From Capitulum mitella (lineage: Eukaryota > Arthropoda > Thecostraca > Pollicipedomorpha > Pollicipedidae): 64,000 nt of DNA. Below, piece after piece: positions 47,341 through 57,068 of the stretch (position 1 is the stretch's first letter; every line of letters begins with the position of its first letter). The position numbers and the translations under genes are program-made. The stretch is from positions 9,307,838 to 9,371,837 of the forward strand of contig CP099842.1 in NCBI GenBank assembly GCA_030062745.1, given 5' to 3'. The notes under the pieces were generated by a model, which made no database searches, was not told where the DNA came from, and saw nothing but the letters and a program-made list of their open reading frames with translations.

Positions 47341-47689
47341 ATGTCCCAGAAGAACACTCTCTTCAACTACTTTCAACGAGCCAAACCAACACAGACTTCA
47401 GCGCAGAACTCGTCAGGTAGCACACATTCTTCTAACAGCGCTACTCCGAAACGGCCATGTCCAAAACAGACTAAAAGCTCAGACAGTGCCAAGGGCAAAA
47501 ATGGGAGAGCAAAACCATTCAAACGACTTCGGCTCCAGAGCGACGATGATGACAGCGAAAATGATCAGAGCCTGGCCAATGGAAAGACCATCAGATTAAC
47601 TGAAGCAGCTTCCAAGGAAGCCAGCACAGAGCTGGAACTGGATTCGGAGCTTGATGAACCAGCTGAAGATTCTGAAGACGATTACAAAC
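47341..47689 (+). CDS. MSH6: MSH6 exon 1 (PCNA-binding N-terminus)
   Basis: MSH6 pairs with MSH2 (MutS-alpha) to recognise base mismatches and one-base loops in nuclear DNA. The first exon encodes MSQKNTLFNYFQ: KxxLxxYF is a PIP-box variant (human MSH6 has QSTLYSFF) that tethers MutS-alpha to PCNA. A basic, serine-rich stretch follows, with likely nuclear-localisation signals (KRPCPKQTK, KPFKRLRL), then an acidic tail. The donor is C/GTAAGG after 47689, phase 1. An acceptor-like TTTTTTTACAG ends at 47313, so the start may be preceded by a 5' UTR intron. The gene continues through 16 further exons to the window end. About 900 codons are present and the Walker-type ATPase is outside. Confidence 0.9.
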
Positions 47690-48089
47690 GTAAGGGTAAT
47701 GAGTGCTGGATTGGTCACGAGAACTTGTGTGGTTAATGCGGAACTGGGCTTAAAACTCCATAAGCGTTTTGCTGAACTGGAGTTCCCTTTGCTTGTGCTG
47801 AAAAGAAAGGTAACATTATAGGCATAATCCAAGCTTCTTATATTCTAATGGATCTTATGCGGATCTCAAATCCTGTCATGTATTTTGCAGATTAATTATA
47901 TGCTGTGCCTAGGGTTTGTTTGGCAGTTTCCGTGTGGGAGTGCGTAATTCCAAACTGACTTTAGAACCATGACAGAAAGCTTGCAAGTTTCAGCAAAACC
48001 GTGATATCCAGCACAGAACACACTTTTCACCTTGGACATGGTGGACCATGTGTTTGAGGTTTTTTAATGTTCCCTGTGCTTTATTGTGA

Positions 48090-48235
48090 CGTTTGTTTCT
48101 CAAAATTCAGAGCTAAGAGGCACTAGAGCAGCTCGGAAGATGAGCACAGTAATAACTCATTGCGATGTTTTTTCTCGAAATTCGCAGCTAAAAGACACGA
48201 GAGCAGCTCTGAAGATGAGTACAGTGATGACGGTG
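48090..48235 (+). repeat. 75-bp tandem duplication of the exon 2 acceptor
   Basis: TTCTCAAAATTCAG then AGCTAAGAGGCAC and GAGCAGCTCGGAAGATGAG (about 48098-48146) recurs 75 bases later as the true junction (TTCTCGAAATTCGCAG, CTAAAAGACAC, GAGCAGCTCTGAAGATGAG). The upstream copy keeps an AG acceptor, but using it would break the frame. Confidence 0.9.
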
Positions 48236-48456
48236 TTGACTCAGCAGAAGACTCTCCCGTTAAAAAGACACCGAAGTCGAAGAAGAGGAAGGCGAACGGG
48301 ACTCCAAAACCGGGTGGATGCGCCGAAAAGAAGTTTCCAGGGACTCCGGCCACTCCCCGGACAGGGCTGCTTGGCGCGGCCAGCGCCAGAACACCGCCAA
48401 CTCCTCGCTCCATCGGCAGTGTAACAAAGTCCAAGCTTGCTACGTTTTCTGCCGAC
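48188..48456 (+). CDS. MSH6: MSH6 exon 2 (charged linker)
   Basis: Acceptor TTCGCAG at 48187, donor GTAAGT after 48456. It encodes KRHESSSEDEYSDDG, basic KKTPKSKKRKANG and proline/threonine-rich sequence ending TKSKLATFSAD. This is the disordered linker ahead of MutS domain I. I see no PWWP domain, which human MSH6 has here. Phase fits exons 1 and 3. Confidence 0.85.
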
Positions 48457-48725
48457 GTAAGTCATTCATTATCGCACTGACATTGCCGTGTAACAGAAAA
48501 CCACACCATGTGATGTTTTGTTGGCATATTTCTCAGGAGATATTTCGTTGCCAATTATTTTTGGAGTTAGCATGAGTAACGAAAAACGTTTGTTATTATT
48601 TTTATGCTCCAACAGTCGGCAGTGTGCGCCCTAACATCTCAATGAAAGCAGACTGCGTCGTCGTGTTTGTAGTTCCGGCGTCTGTGTAGCCTGGCCTAAC
48701 ATGACGCCACCTCTTCTCTGTCCAG

Positions 48726-48899
48726 TGTGAGCTGTCGGCGACATCTGTGCATGACCAGGGCGACAACTGGCCCCACCTGAAGCTGGACTTCCTGCAGCCG
48801 GGGAGACGCCGCGACGCGGCCGGCCGACGACCGGACCAGGCCGACTTCAACCCGCGCACCCTGCGCGTGCCGGCCGACTTCCTCGATAAGCAGACTCCG
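48726..48899 (+). CDS. MSH6: MSH6 exon 3
   Basis: 58 codons in phase 0. It encodes CELSATSVHDQGDNWPHLKL and DFNPRTLRVPADFLDKQTP. The last part matches human YDESTLYVPEDFLNSCTPG just before the mismatch-binding domain. The donor is CCG/GTACGG. The CAGACTCCG/GT end is repeated 41 bases downstream (to 48940), giving a second potential donor. Confidence 0.9.
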
Positions 48900-50706
48900 G
48901 TACGGCTAACGGTGACCGACTGGTAGCCCAACAGACTCCGGTGGAATTGTTAGAGATTGGCCAGTACACAAAGAGGCTTCGGTAGGACTGCCGGAGACCG
49001 GCCGGTAAGGCTACCGTTACCCGACACCCGCGCCCTGCAGTCGGACTGTGGATAATTCATGGCCATTGTGGATCTAGTCGTATGGCTAGGACAGTGGACA
49101 CGCACTTGCCAAACCCGATGTTTGGTGTCAGCCGGTGTGGGTCAGTAGACTTTTGACTTCATTTGGAATGACGATGAAGTCAAACGGGTATGCATGGACA
49201 ATACAAGCTGATAGTTTAACCCGGCACCGCTTGGCGTGTTTTTGCGCCCGCGACCGCCTGGGGGTGTCAAAAAGGAAGCCCATTTGCCATCTCAGGATCG
49301 AACCGTCGGATCTGAACCGGTCTACCGCCAATCGGTAGCCCTGAGCTTGCGATTCAGAAAATACGGTGTTAGCCCTGGTCACATGACCGACGGCGTAACA
49401 GGTCACGTAAAACGCATAACACGGCGTCAAAGAAAATGACATCAGTTTGTATCCTCGTATCGTCGGTAATAGTGGTCTTAGAGCCTTGAATTGGGTATGA
49501 AACGAAAGATCACGATCTTCTGCATCAAATGCTTGCCAGTGTTAAAATATTTCAGGTCAAGGTCAACATAAGTCAGGCGAAATATTGGTCATATTTATAT
49601 GCCAAACCTCGGTACATATTTGCAGACGTTTTGATCTACGTCAAAGAAAAAGAAGGTGGAACCCTCTTATGATCAGTTTTGCATTATCCGCGTTTCATCC
49701 AATCAAGGTCAGTCTAGATTGCACTGTCCTTCTTCACAGAGCAAACATGACACGCTGCGATTCTTAACTGCGTGAAGTACAGAACTGAAATGACATCTCG
49801 TGATAATTAGATATGCTCTGCTCTTTAGTGGGTCAGGGTCGAGCCAGGTCAGGACAAATAGTCGTTTTTCTTTTTTTGGCCAGGAACAATGTTTGCTGCC
49901 TGCTGCTACTGAACGATCTCCCACAGACAGTGTTGTGTTTCATTTCGTTTTGACATCTACCTGTGACGTGACCTGACCTGACAAGACCTCATGTTGCATT
50001 TGTTGAACTTCGCTGAGAAGCGCATGTAGATTTTCTTGTCTGACTTGAACGATGGGGAAAGTCAGCGGCATTAACCACAATACATCAACCACAATGCAAC
50101 TCAGTCCAATTGCCATCATGCATGTGACCAAGCATGACCTCTGTTGTTGACATGTCACAGTTGTATAGCCTTTTGTGGACCGTTTCCTGTGCAAATCCTA
50201 GTAATTCATGCATTATACTCGCAGATATGATTAAAAAAAAAACGAAGCATGTTCGTGCCACCGCTTGAACAGGCGAAAACAAGCATGCAGTGGTTCACTT
50301 ATGACGTCATATCTCCATGACCTGACCTGGCATGAAAATGGTTTTGATGTCAAGATATGTAGAATTCGTTTTTGAACCAATACTGAAAATTTGGTTGGGT
50401 TGACTGTAACGGTTCAGAAGTCATTCGAGAAAAACCGAGGGGTGTTCCATTTCACACACACCTCGCAGGCGGTGCTGGGTTAACACGCATGTTGTATGAC
50501 TTTTATGGAAAGAAATGGAAAAAAGAAGAATGCGACTGGTTTGTTCCATTATTACTAATAATGATGTAACAATCGTTAATTATTTTTAAGATGTTTGTCA
50601 TCACTGGTCCTTTTCGTTCACTTCGGATGAAAACTGGACGGGCTTGTTTCTGAGTCTCTAGGGTCTTCCCATTTATTTTGCTGTTTATTACGCCCCCCCC
50701 CCCCAG
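48900..50706 (+). other. MSH6 intron 3
   Basis: 1.8 kb with no other gene. It includes a tRNA-like SINE fragment at about 49230-49350 and several TGACCTGACCT/AGGTCAAGGTCA direct half-site repeats (49554, 49970, 50320). Confidence 0.6.
49230..49350 (-). repeat. tRNA-derived SINE-like fragment
   Basis: On the minus strand GATTGGCGGTAGACCGG is followed about 15 bases later by GGTTCGATCCTGAG, which fits a pol III B box, with an A-box-like TGGCGGTAG upstream. No complete cloverleaf forms and no tail was delimited. Confidence 0.4.
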
Positions 50707-50841
50707 GCTTTGCGACAGTGGTGGATGATCAAATCGGAGCACTTCGACTGCATTATCTTCTTCAAGATGGGAAAGTTTTACGAGATGTTCCACATGGACG
50801 CCATCCTCTGTGTCAAAGAGTTGGGTCTTCTGTTCATGAAG
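50707..50841 (+). CDS. MSH6: MSH6 exon 4, mismatch-recognition motif
   Basis: 45 codons after a C-run acceptor. It encodes [20 protein letters not shown], then [12 protein letters not shown] and KELGLLFMK. The Phe-Xaa-Glu of KFYEM is the universally conserved pair that MutS and MSH6 insert at the mismatch. The exon ends at the GTGAGC donor, phase 0. Confidence 0.96.
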
Positions 50842-50999
50842 GTGAGCGACCCACTCCTGTTTCACTGCCCGACCGTCGTTGCCGCTGTTTCTTGTCACTT
50901 GCCATGTACGTAATGTCATGCCTTTCCCTGCTCTGTACCTTTCAGAGAAAGTGGATGGAGCTTCCCGAACAAGTTTAATGTGTATCGGAGATGGTCTCG

Positions 51000-51480
51000 G
51001 CGGGTCGCTCCACTGTGGCCACCCCTCTGTGGCCGCCCGTCCGTGACTGTCCGTCTGTGATGGCCCTGTGTGGCTGCCTGTCAGTGACCACCCGTCTGTG
51101 ACCGCCCCTCTGTGGCCGCCCGCTGTGGTCCCCGCTCTGTGGCTGCCTGCCTGTGGCCACCCGTCTGTGACCGCCCCTCTATGGCCGCCCCGCTGTGGTC
51201 CCCCCTCTGTGGCTGCCTGTCAGTGACCACCCGTCAGTGGCCACGTCTCTGTGGCCGCCCCGCTGTGATCCCCCTGTGTGGCTGCCTGCCTGTGACCACC
51301 CGTCTGTGACTGTCCCTCTGTGACGGCCCTGTGTGGCTGCCTGTCAGTGACCACCCGTCAGTGACCACCCCTCTGTGGCCGCCCCGCTGTGATCCCCCCT
51401 GTGTGGCTGCCTGCCTGTGACCACCCGTCAGTGGCCTGCCGTCAGTGGCCATCCCTCTGTGGCCACTGGTCTGTGGCCGT
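51000..51480 (+). repeat. GC-rich minisatellite in MSH6 intron 4
   Basis: Irregular tandem units built from CTCTGTGGCCGCCCGCTGTG, GTCCCC, CTGTGTGGCTGCCTGCCTGT and GACCACCCGTCTGTGAC blocks, with a higher-order period of roughly 70-130 bases. Unlike the arrays at several other exons, it does not copy a splice junction. Confidence 0.85.
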
Positions 51481-51532
51481 TGACCGCTGTTCGGCCCCTT
51501 GTCCGGCTGACCGGGCCGACGGCCGCCGCCAG

Positions 51533-51668
51533 GGGGAGCACGCGCACGTCGGCTTCCCGGAGGCGTCCTACGGCCGGTACGCGGCCGCGCTGGTCGAGAA
51601 GGGTCACAAGGTGTGCCGCGTGGAGCAGACCGAGACGCCTGAAATGATGCAGACTCGCGTGGCCAACA
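51533..51668 (+). CDS. MSH6: MSH6 exon 5
   Basis: Acceptor GCCGCCGCCAG, donor GTGAGT after 51668, phase 1. It encodes [20 protein letters not shown], then [19 protein letters not shown]. The [10 protein letters not shown] block of MutS domain I is identical to human MSH6. Confidence 0.96.
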
Positions 51669-52086
51669 GTGAGTAGCGGACGGGACGCCGATGTTCGCCC
51701 GTTGGCCGGCATTGCAGTGGGCCGGCTGGAAGCTGGCGTGACGCAGAAATGACGGGCTGGTTCAGGCATCCTTCACCGTTTTAGTCATGGCTTAGGTGAT
51801 ATTGGTTAGGTTTAGAAATCTCCGATCCCGCCTTGGGGTATAGGTTTCTTTGTCTTCGCATTGTTCGATTTTTTTTCGGCTGGTCTTTGTTTCGAGTTGT
51901 TTGGCGCAGGTGACGGGCGGCTCACTTTCTAGCGGGCATCGTTCTCTGTCTAATGAGCTGACGTCGTTTACTGTCGATCTGCACCGTGGACGGACTAGAA
52001 GCTTGTGTGGTGGGCGATGTCGTGCTCGTCTCGTCCTGTGGAGAGTTATCTGCCTTAAACACGCGTATTCTGCGGTTTCTGTGCAG

Positions 52087-52229
52087 GTAGCAAGAAGACC
52101 ACCAAGTTTGACCGTGTGGTGTCGAGGGAGGTGTGCCAGATCACATCGCGAGGTACGAGGACCTTCAGCGCCGTCGAGGGGGACGCCACCGACGCCGAGC
52201 TCCGGTACCTGCTGGCCATCCGGGAACAG
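52087..52229 (+). CDS. MSH6: MSH6 exon 6
   Basis: Acceptor CTGTGCAG, donor CAG/GTGAGG after 52229, phase 0 at the end. It encodes KKTTKFDRVVSREVCQITSR and GTRTFSAVEGD, matching human [28 protein letters not shown]. Two further in-frame donors follow at 52268 and 52307 within a tandem repeat, each adding 13 residues (VRDWSSVTDIREQ, VRDWLIVTDIREQ) without a stop. Confidence 0.94.
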
Positions 52230-52430
52230 GTGAGGGACTGGTCCAGTGTGACGGACATCAGGGAACAGGTGCGGGACTGGCTTATTGTGACGGACATCAG
52301 GGAACAGGTGAGAGGCTGGCTCAGTGTGACGGACGTCAGAGGAACAGGTGAGAGACTGGCTCAGTCTGATGGGCATCAGGGAACAGGAGAGGGGCTGGCT
52401 CAGTCTGACGAGTATCGGGGAACAGATGGG
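52214..52430 (+). repeat. 39-bp array copying the exon 6 donor
   Basis: Six units of the type GACATCAGGGAACAG/GTGAGGGACTGGCTCAGTGT plus GACG. Exon-like ends fall at 52229, 52268, 52307, 52347, 52386 and 52425, spaced 39, 39, 40, 39 and 39 bases. The first four keep a GT donor; the last two have lost it. The first unit is the real exon/intron border. Confidence 0.95.
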
Positions 52431-52651
52431 ATGCCTTGCCGTGTCTGATGGACATCATATGACATGTGAGAAGCTAATTTGTTAACGATCTGAGTCGAGC
52501 GAAGATGTGCCTGATGAAAATCTGGTTGTAACGATGATTGCGTCACGAAAAAAGACCGCTGATTGTTGTGTGCTGTATTTTGTCGTTGCTGGCTTGGCTA
52601 CAGTTATGATGTGAAATATGTTATGGGCGATGTGGGTTTCTGTCTGACGAG

Positions 52652-53094
52652 CGGTGTTGGAAAAACTGTCGTTATCTAGTGTCAAGGAGCACCAAAAAAT
52701 CTATACTCGAAGAAAAGTTTTGTACTCCAAAATGGTCATTTGCCCCCCCCCCCCAAGACATGGGTATTCAACTCAACCAGAATCTGAAGTTGCTCATCGT
52801 ACCCCCTCCCTCGGTTGATGGTTTACCATCTTTACTTGGCCGCTGAAGTACACTCCGAACCCACGGCCAGCCGTCTCCCCCCGGTCAACGATTCAGCTGA
52901 CCTACCATCTAGACCCAGGAAACTGGTTTGCCCCCCCCCCCGCCAACGGAGCCGCTGGATCCGCCCATGCTGGCCACGTATGCTTGCCAAGCACCTAGTA
53001 AGTCCATGTTTTCCACATAAACGCATGACATTTTATACTCCAAAAGAGAATTTGTACTGCGACACCAGGAAGAAAAACCAGGTCTCCAACACTG
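52652..53094. mobile_element. hAT-type MITE in MSH6 intron 6
   Basis: Starts CGGTGTTGG, ends CCAACACTG, and is flanked by a perfect 8-bp duplication CTGACGAG (52644-52651 and 53095-53102). The interior shares TTTTGTACTCCAAAA and GAAAAACCAGG-type blocks with the copies at 14539 and 46242. It is longer (443 bp), with added C-runs. Confidence 0.9.
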
Positions 53095-53478
53095 CTGACG
53101 AGTCAAATAAAGTGACGAAAGTCTGAGTAACTTTAAAGACCGTTGAAGTGTGCTGCTGTGTGCTCGTTTCATCGCTGTATGATAAACATTATGCGAGTTT
53201 TATTCCGGGGAAATTTAGGTTTTGTTCTCTCATGCACCACTTTCCATGCCACATGCATTCATGCACACATCACGAAGATGACCACACCAGTGAACTGGGC
53301 AAATTAGCCAGGAAATGCGTGGTTGACGGGGAGGATACGGCTAAATTGGCGTGTCAAACCGGAAGTAGTGATGATGGTGCTGATCAGTCCCCCGATAAAT
53401 GGTTTTAAACATGAAATAATTTGCAAAACCCTCTCCTGTCGAAGTCAGTTTGTAAAGCATGTTTTCTTTGGTTTCCAG

Positions 53479-53613
53479 GAAGTGGACGGTGAACTGCAGT
53501 TCGGCGTGTGTTTTGTGGACACGTCGGTGGGACATTTTCGCCTGGGACAGTTCAGCGACGACTGCCACTGCTCCCGGCTGCGCACGCTGCTGGCCCATTT
53601 CCCACCCGCGCAG
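53479..53613 (+). CDS. MSH6: MSH6 exon 7 (connector domain)
   Basis: 45 codons, phase 0. It encodes [20 protein letters not shown], then [18 protein letters not shown]. Human has [36 protein letters not shown]. The donor is GTATGT. The following 4-kb intron contains the MDH1B-like gene on the opposite strand. Confidence 0.96.
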
Positions 53614-54179
53614 GTATGTGCCCTCGCCTGATAGAAAAGAAAAACGTCCTCTCACGTGGTGGTGTGGGTCCGTTTTTCACTACATGTTTTCAAGTCTGTT
53701 TTTCCCATAGCTTTTGGTATGTGTGTGTGCCTTTTTGTGTGATCAGGGTGTTCCTGTGGAAGGAGGAAGGGAAACAGACATTCTCCGGCTTTCAATTTAT
53801 TATGTCGCCACAAACCACCTCGGCGCTGAAATCATTTCTGCCCCGTTTGCACAAATTGAGCCTACCTTCTCGAGGAGGTGCACAGAAATCATTTTCGTCT
53901 CCTGGTTTCTGAAAAGACATTGCCTTGCTGGGGTATCTTCGGGCAGAAGTTGTTCCACTTCGTTGTCTCTTTGTAATCGTTGCTTGACCTCGCTGTCTCC
54001 GGGAAGGCGTTACTCCCTATCGTTCGGTTGTTCGGTCGATCGTTGTCTGCTAAGACGTAGAGGACTCTGACGTGGCCAGCTCCTGCCTCAGTCTTGTCAT
54101 CGCCTGCTGAAGCTTCGTCTCCGTTCGCTGCGGCTGCTGGCTGACTGGATGCCCCTCCAGCAGAAGGACAGTCGCCGCT

Positions 54180-54480
54180 CCCCTGTTACGGGTCCCTTCG
54201 CCCCCTCAGCAGAGGACAGTCGCCGTTCCCCTGTGGTGGATCCCTTGTCCCCTTCAGCAGAGGACAGTCTGCCGCTTCCCTTGTAGCGGATCCCTTCTCC
54301 CCTTCAGCAGAGGACAGTCTGCGCTCCACTGTAGCGGATCCCTTCTCTTCCTCAGCAGACGACAGTCGCCGTTCCCCTGTGGTGGATCCCTTGTCCCCTT
54401 CAGCAGAGGACGTTCGTCGCCGTTCGCCGTCCGGGCCTTGCTCTCCGTCAGACGACATTCGTCGCTGTTCCCCGGCGGAT
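54180..54480 (-). repeat. 48-bp coding minisatellite at the MDH1B C-terminus
   Basis: About six units of the type GTGGTGGATCCCTTGTCCCC, TTCAGCAGAGGACAGTCGCC, GTTCCCCT (plus-strand sense). It encodes a 16-residue acidic/serine repeat. One or two units differ in length by a base, so the last two units are read in another frame (CPLLKGTRDPPQGNGD). Confidence 0.9.
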
Positions 54481-57068
54481 GCCTTGTCAGGTTCTTGCTC
54501 GCCGTCGGTGTCCGATGGTCGCCGTTCCCCGCTGGCCGATCCGTGCTGTCCCTCGGCCGAGAGAGAGCGCCGCGCGTCGGCGGACGACGAGCCCGGCTCG
54601 CCTTCACCGTCCGAGGGGCCCGACGCGTCGCTGGCGTCGCCGTACACGGACGAGGCGCAGGTGGAGATGGTGCAGTGGCGGCCGGACGGCGACAGGCGCA
54701 CGCCGCAGCGGCCCAGCCACTCGACCATCTGCGCGGCGGCGGCGCGCACCTCGGCGGCGCCCTCCGGGCCGAGCGGCGCCGCCTGGCACACGCGGAAGTC
54801 GCGGGCCACCATGCGCGCCGGCGCGGCGAACACGAGCCGCTCGGGCACGCCGAACGAGCCGTCCGACGCCACGCCCAGCGAGCGCACGTGGCCGTCTTCG
54901 TGGCCGGCCCACCACTGGCGCAGCGTGGCGGCCAGGCCGATGGCCAGCGCCAGCGGCGTGACCTCGGCGCCGTCGGGCAGCAGCGCCGAGCCGGCGCGCC
55001 GCGCCGCCAGCCGCGGCAGCCGGCCGCGCAGCGTGCCGCTCTGGAAAAGCACGTCGAGCAGCGGCCGTCGGTAGCCAGGCGGGCCGCGGATGGCGCCGGC
55101 GTGGCGGCTGACCGAGGCGGCCTCCAGGTCGAGCCAGCTGCGGCCCGCCGGCGGGTTGCCCCACTCGACCAGGCCGTGCACGTCGTGCGCGGCCACGCCC
55201 AGCTCGGCGGCGATGAGCGCGCGCAGCTGGTTGACGCGCGGCTGGCAGAGCGCGATCACGTTGTTGGGCGGCAGTCGCGACAGGTGCAGCAGCGCCACGG
55301 TGGCCGCGAAGCAGGGCAGCCGGCCGCCGGCCACCACCACGCGGCAGTGGCTACTGGCCGTGGCGTCGATAGCGACCGCATACTCGCGCATGCGGTCGAA
55401 CAGCGCCGCCACCTCCTCGTCCGGCACGTCCGGTTCGTCGTCGTCGGCGGCGGCGGCGCCCGGCGCGCGCTCGGTGTCGGCGTTGGCGGACGCGTCCGAC
55501 TCGGTCGCGTCGGTGGTTTGCCCGTCTGGGCTCTCGTCCGTTGTCGGCTCGCCGGGCGCGGCGGCAGTCGTGGCGCCAGCCGCTGTCTGCGGCTCCGGCG
55601 GCGGGGCGGCGGCGTCGGCGGCTGCCGGCTGGGCCACGGCCGGTGGGACAACGGCGGGGTCCGGCTGGTCCTGGGCGGACGGCGCAGGGACAGCGACGGC
55701 GTCTGACTTCCCCGGCTCTCCCGCGGCTCCGGCGGCCTCCTTCTCGGGACCGCTGGTGTCGCCGGGGGACTGCTCCCGGCCCTCGCCGTCTGGCTGGCTG
55801 CTGGCGGCTGGACCCGGGATTGAGTCCTCCACGGAGCCAGGGGCTGCTGCCGGGGCTGCCGTAGCCTCCGGTTCAGCCTCCTGCTGGGACTTCGGCTCTG
55901 ACACGTCCGGCGCCGCCGCCGCCGCTGCCGCCGCTGCCGCCGCCTTGGCCAGCTCCTTGGGGCTGACCGGCGGCGGCAGGACGGGCTCGACTCCAGGCAG
56001 CATGTGGTTGGCCCTGCCGCCCGAGCCCGGCCTCGACGCCATGTACTGCTCCATCTCCTCCTCCTCCTGCGCCTCGCTGTCCGGGTCCTCCTGGATGGTG
56101 GAGAGGCGGCGCGACTCACCGCTTTGCCACCGCGCCGATGACGGCGGCGACGACGTGTCCAGCTGCTGGGGCGCCGGCGCCGACTCGTCCAGCGTGATGT
56201 TGATGAGCGGCGGCGGCGGCGAGGCGGCCGGCGACGCGGCGCCACCGGCCGGGCTGGCCACGGCCTCGGCCGTCCGCTCGTCCTCGACGTCGCCGGGCGC
56301 CGGCGCCGGCTCGGCGGCGGGCTCAGCCGTCGCCGCGGGCGCCGCCTCGGCCGGCGGGCTGGGCGGCGGCGTCGGCGGCGGCGGCTGCCGGTTGGGCACC
56401 GGGTCCAGCACGATGACAATGGCGGCGTTGCGCACGGCCTCGCGCAGCGTCGGCAGCAGTGCCACCTGGCCCAACTGCGGGCTGGCCAGGTCGTAGAGCT
56501 CGGCGCGCAGCGCGGCCAGCTCCGGCGAGCGCGGGTCGCCCAGCAGCTGCATGCGCAGCGTCACGTCCTCGCCCAACACGCGGCCGGTGGCCAGCGCCGC
56601 CAGGAAGTGGTAGGCGGCGCCGGTGAGCGCGCCAATCACGGCCACGCTGGTGAGCCGGCGCTCGAAGGCGGTGCGCTCCTGGCGCCGCTGGCGCCGCTCC
56701 AGCTCCAGCTGCTGCGCCGTCTGGGCGGCCATCTGGCGCGCCGCGGCGAGCTCCGGCTCCGGCAGCGGCAGGCCGTAGTAGACGGCGGCCAGTTGCAGGA
56801 ACTCGGAGAGCCCGCCGACCAGCAGGCCGCGCCCGCCGCGCTGCACCAGCACGCGCCAGACCAGCGGCCCGCCCAGCTGCGCCGGCAGGTCCCAGCCCTG
56901 GGCGGCGCACGTGCGGCGCAGGTAGCACGGCCACTGCTCGGCCGGCTGCGGCTCCTTGTAGACGCGGAAGCTGGGCAGCTGCGCCTGCAGGCGGTCGGCG
57001 GCCGCCTCCAGCCGCGCGTACTGCTCACAGTCCGCCCGGCCGGCGATCACGAACTGGCTGGCGGCCAT
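54186..57068 (-). CDS. MDH1B: MDH1B-like protein, intronless, nested in MSH6 intron 7
   Basis: A single 960-codon frame on the minus strand. The N-terminus QFVIAGRADCEQYARLEAA and RGGRGLLVGGLSEFLQ match MDH1B, the divergent malate-dehydrogenase-like protein (human: KFVIAGRADCPYYAK, RGGKGLLLGGYNEF). A Rossmann-like segment runs to about residue 226. Then comes an Ala/Pro/Glu-rich insert of about 320 residues with a poly-alanine run, after which the fold resumes: NNVIALCQPRVNQLRAL, VEWGNPPAG, VRSLGVASDGSFGVPERLVF. The catalytic histidine of true MDH (WGNHS) is absent, as in human MDH1B (WGNIS), so malate dehydrogenase activity is unlikely. The C-terminal 130 or so residues are a 16-residue repeat (GERRLSSAEGDKGSTT type) that slips frame near the end. 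MDH1B is mainly known from ciliated tissue and testis. Lack of introns suggests retroposition, or intron loss. Confidence 0.88.
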   Translation of the reverse strand: MAASQFVIAGRADCEQYARLEAAADRLQAQLPSFRVYKEPQPAEQWPCYLRRTCAAQGWDLPAQLGGPLVWRVLVQRGGRGLLVGGLSEFLQLAAVYYGLPLPEPELAAARQMAAQTAQQLELERRQRRQERTAFERRLTSVAVIGALTGAAYHFLAALATGRVLGEDVTLRMQLLGDPRSPELAALRAELYDLASPQLGQVALLPTLREAVRNAAIVIVLDPVPNRQPPPPTPPPSPPAEAAPAATAEPAAEPAPAPGDVEDERTAEAVASPAGGAASPAASPPPPLINITLDESAPAPQQLDTSSPPSSARWQSGESRRLSTIQEDPDSEAQEEEEMEQYMASRPGSGGRANHMLPGVEPVLPPPVSPKELAKAAAAAAAAAAAPDVSEPKSQQEAEPEATAAPAAAPGSVEDSIPGPAASSQPDGEGREQSPGDTSGPEKEAAGAAGEPGKSDAVAVPAPSAQDQPDPAVVPPAVAQPAAADAAAPPPEPQTAAGATTAAAPGEPTTDESPDGQTTDATESDASANADTERAPGAAAADDDEPDVPDEEVAALFDRMREYAVAIDATASSHCRVVVAGGRLPCFAATVALLHLSRLPPNNVIALCQPRVNQLRALIAAELGVAAHDVHGLVEWGNPPAGRSWLDLEAASVSRHAGAIRGPPGYRRPLLDVLFQSGTLRGRLPRLAARRAGSALLPDGAEVTPLALAIGLAATLRQWWAGHEDGHVRSLGVASDGSFGVPERLVFAAPARMVARDFRVCQAAPLGPEGAAEVRAAAAQMVEWLGRCGVRLSPSGRHCTISTCASSVYGDASDASGPSDGEGEPGSSSADARRSLSAEGQHGSASGERRPSDTDGEQEPDKASAGEQRRMSSDGEQGPDGERRRTSSAEGDKGSTTGERRLSSAEEEKGSATVERRLSSAEGEKGSATREAADCPLLKGTRDPPQGNGDCPLLRGRRDP

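Noticed and set aside
49230-49350. Functional tRNA gene
   Set aside because: B-box-like and weak A-box-like sequences are present, but no complete cloverleaf or anticodon stem can be drawn; a SINE fragment is more likely.
54438-56496. Long plus-strand frames antisense to the MDH1B-like gene
   Set aside because: Alanine/arginine/serine-rich shadows expected opposite GC-rich coding DNA; only the minus-strand frame shows family homology.
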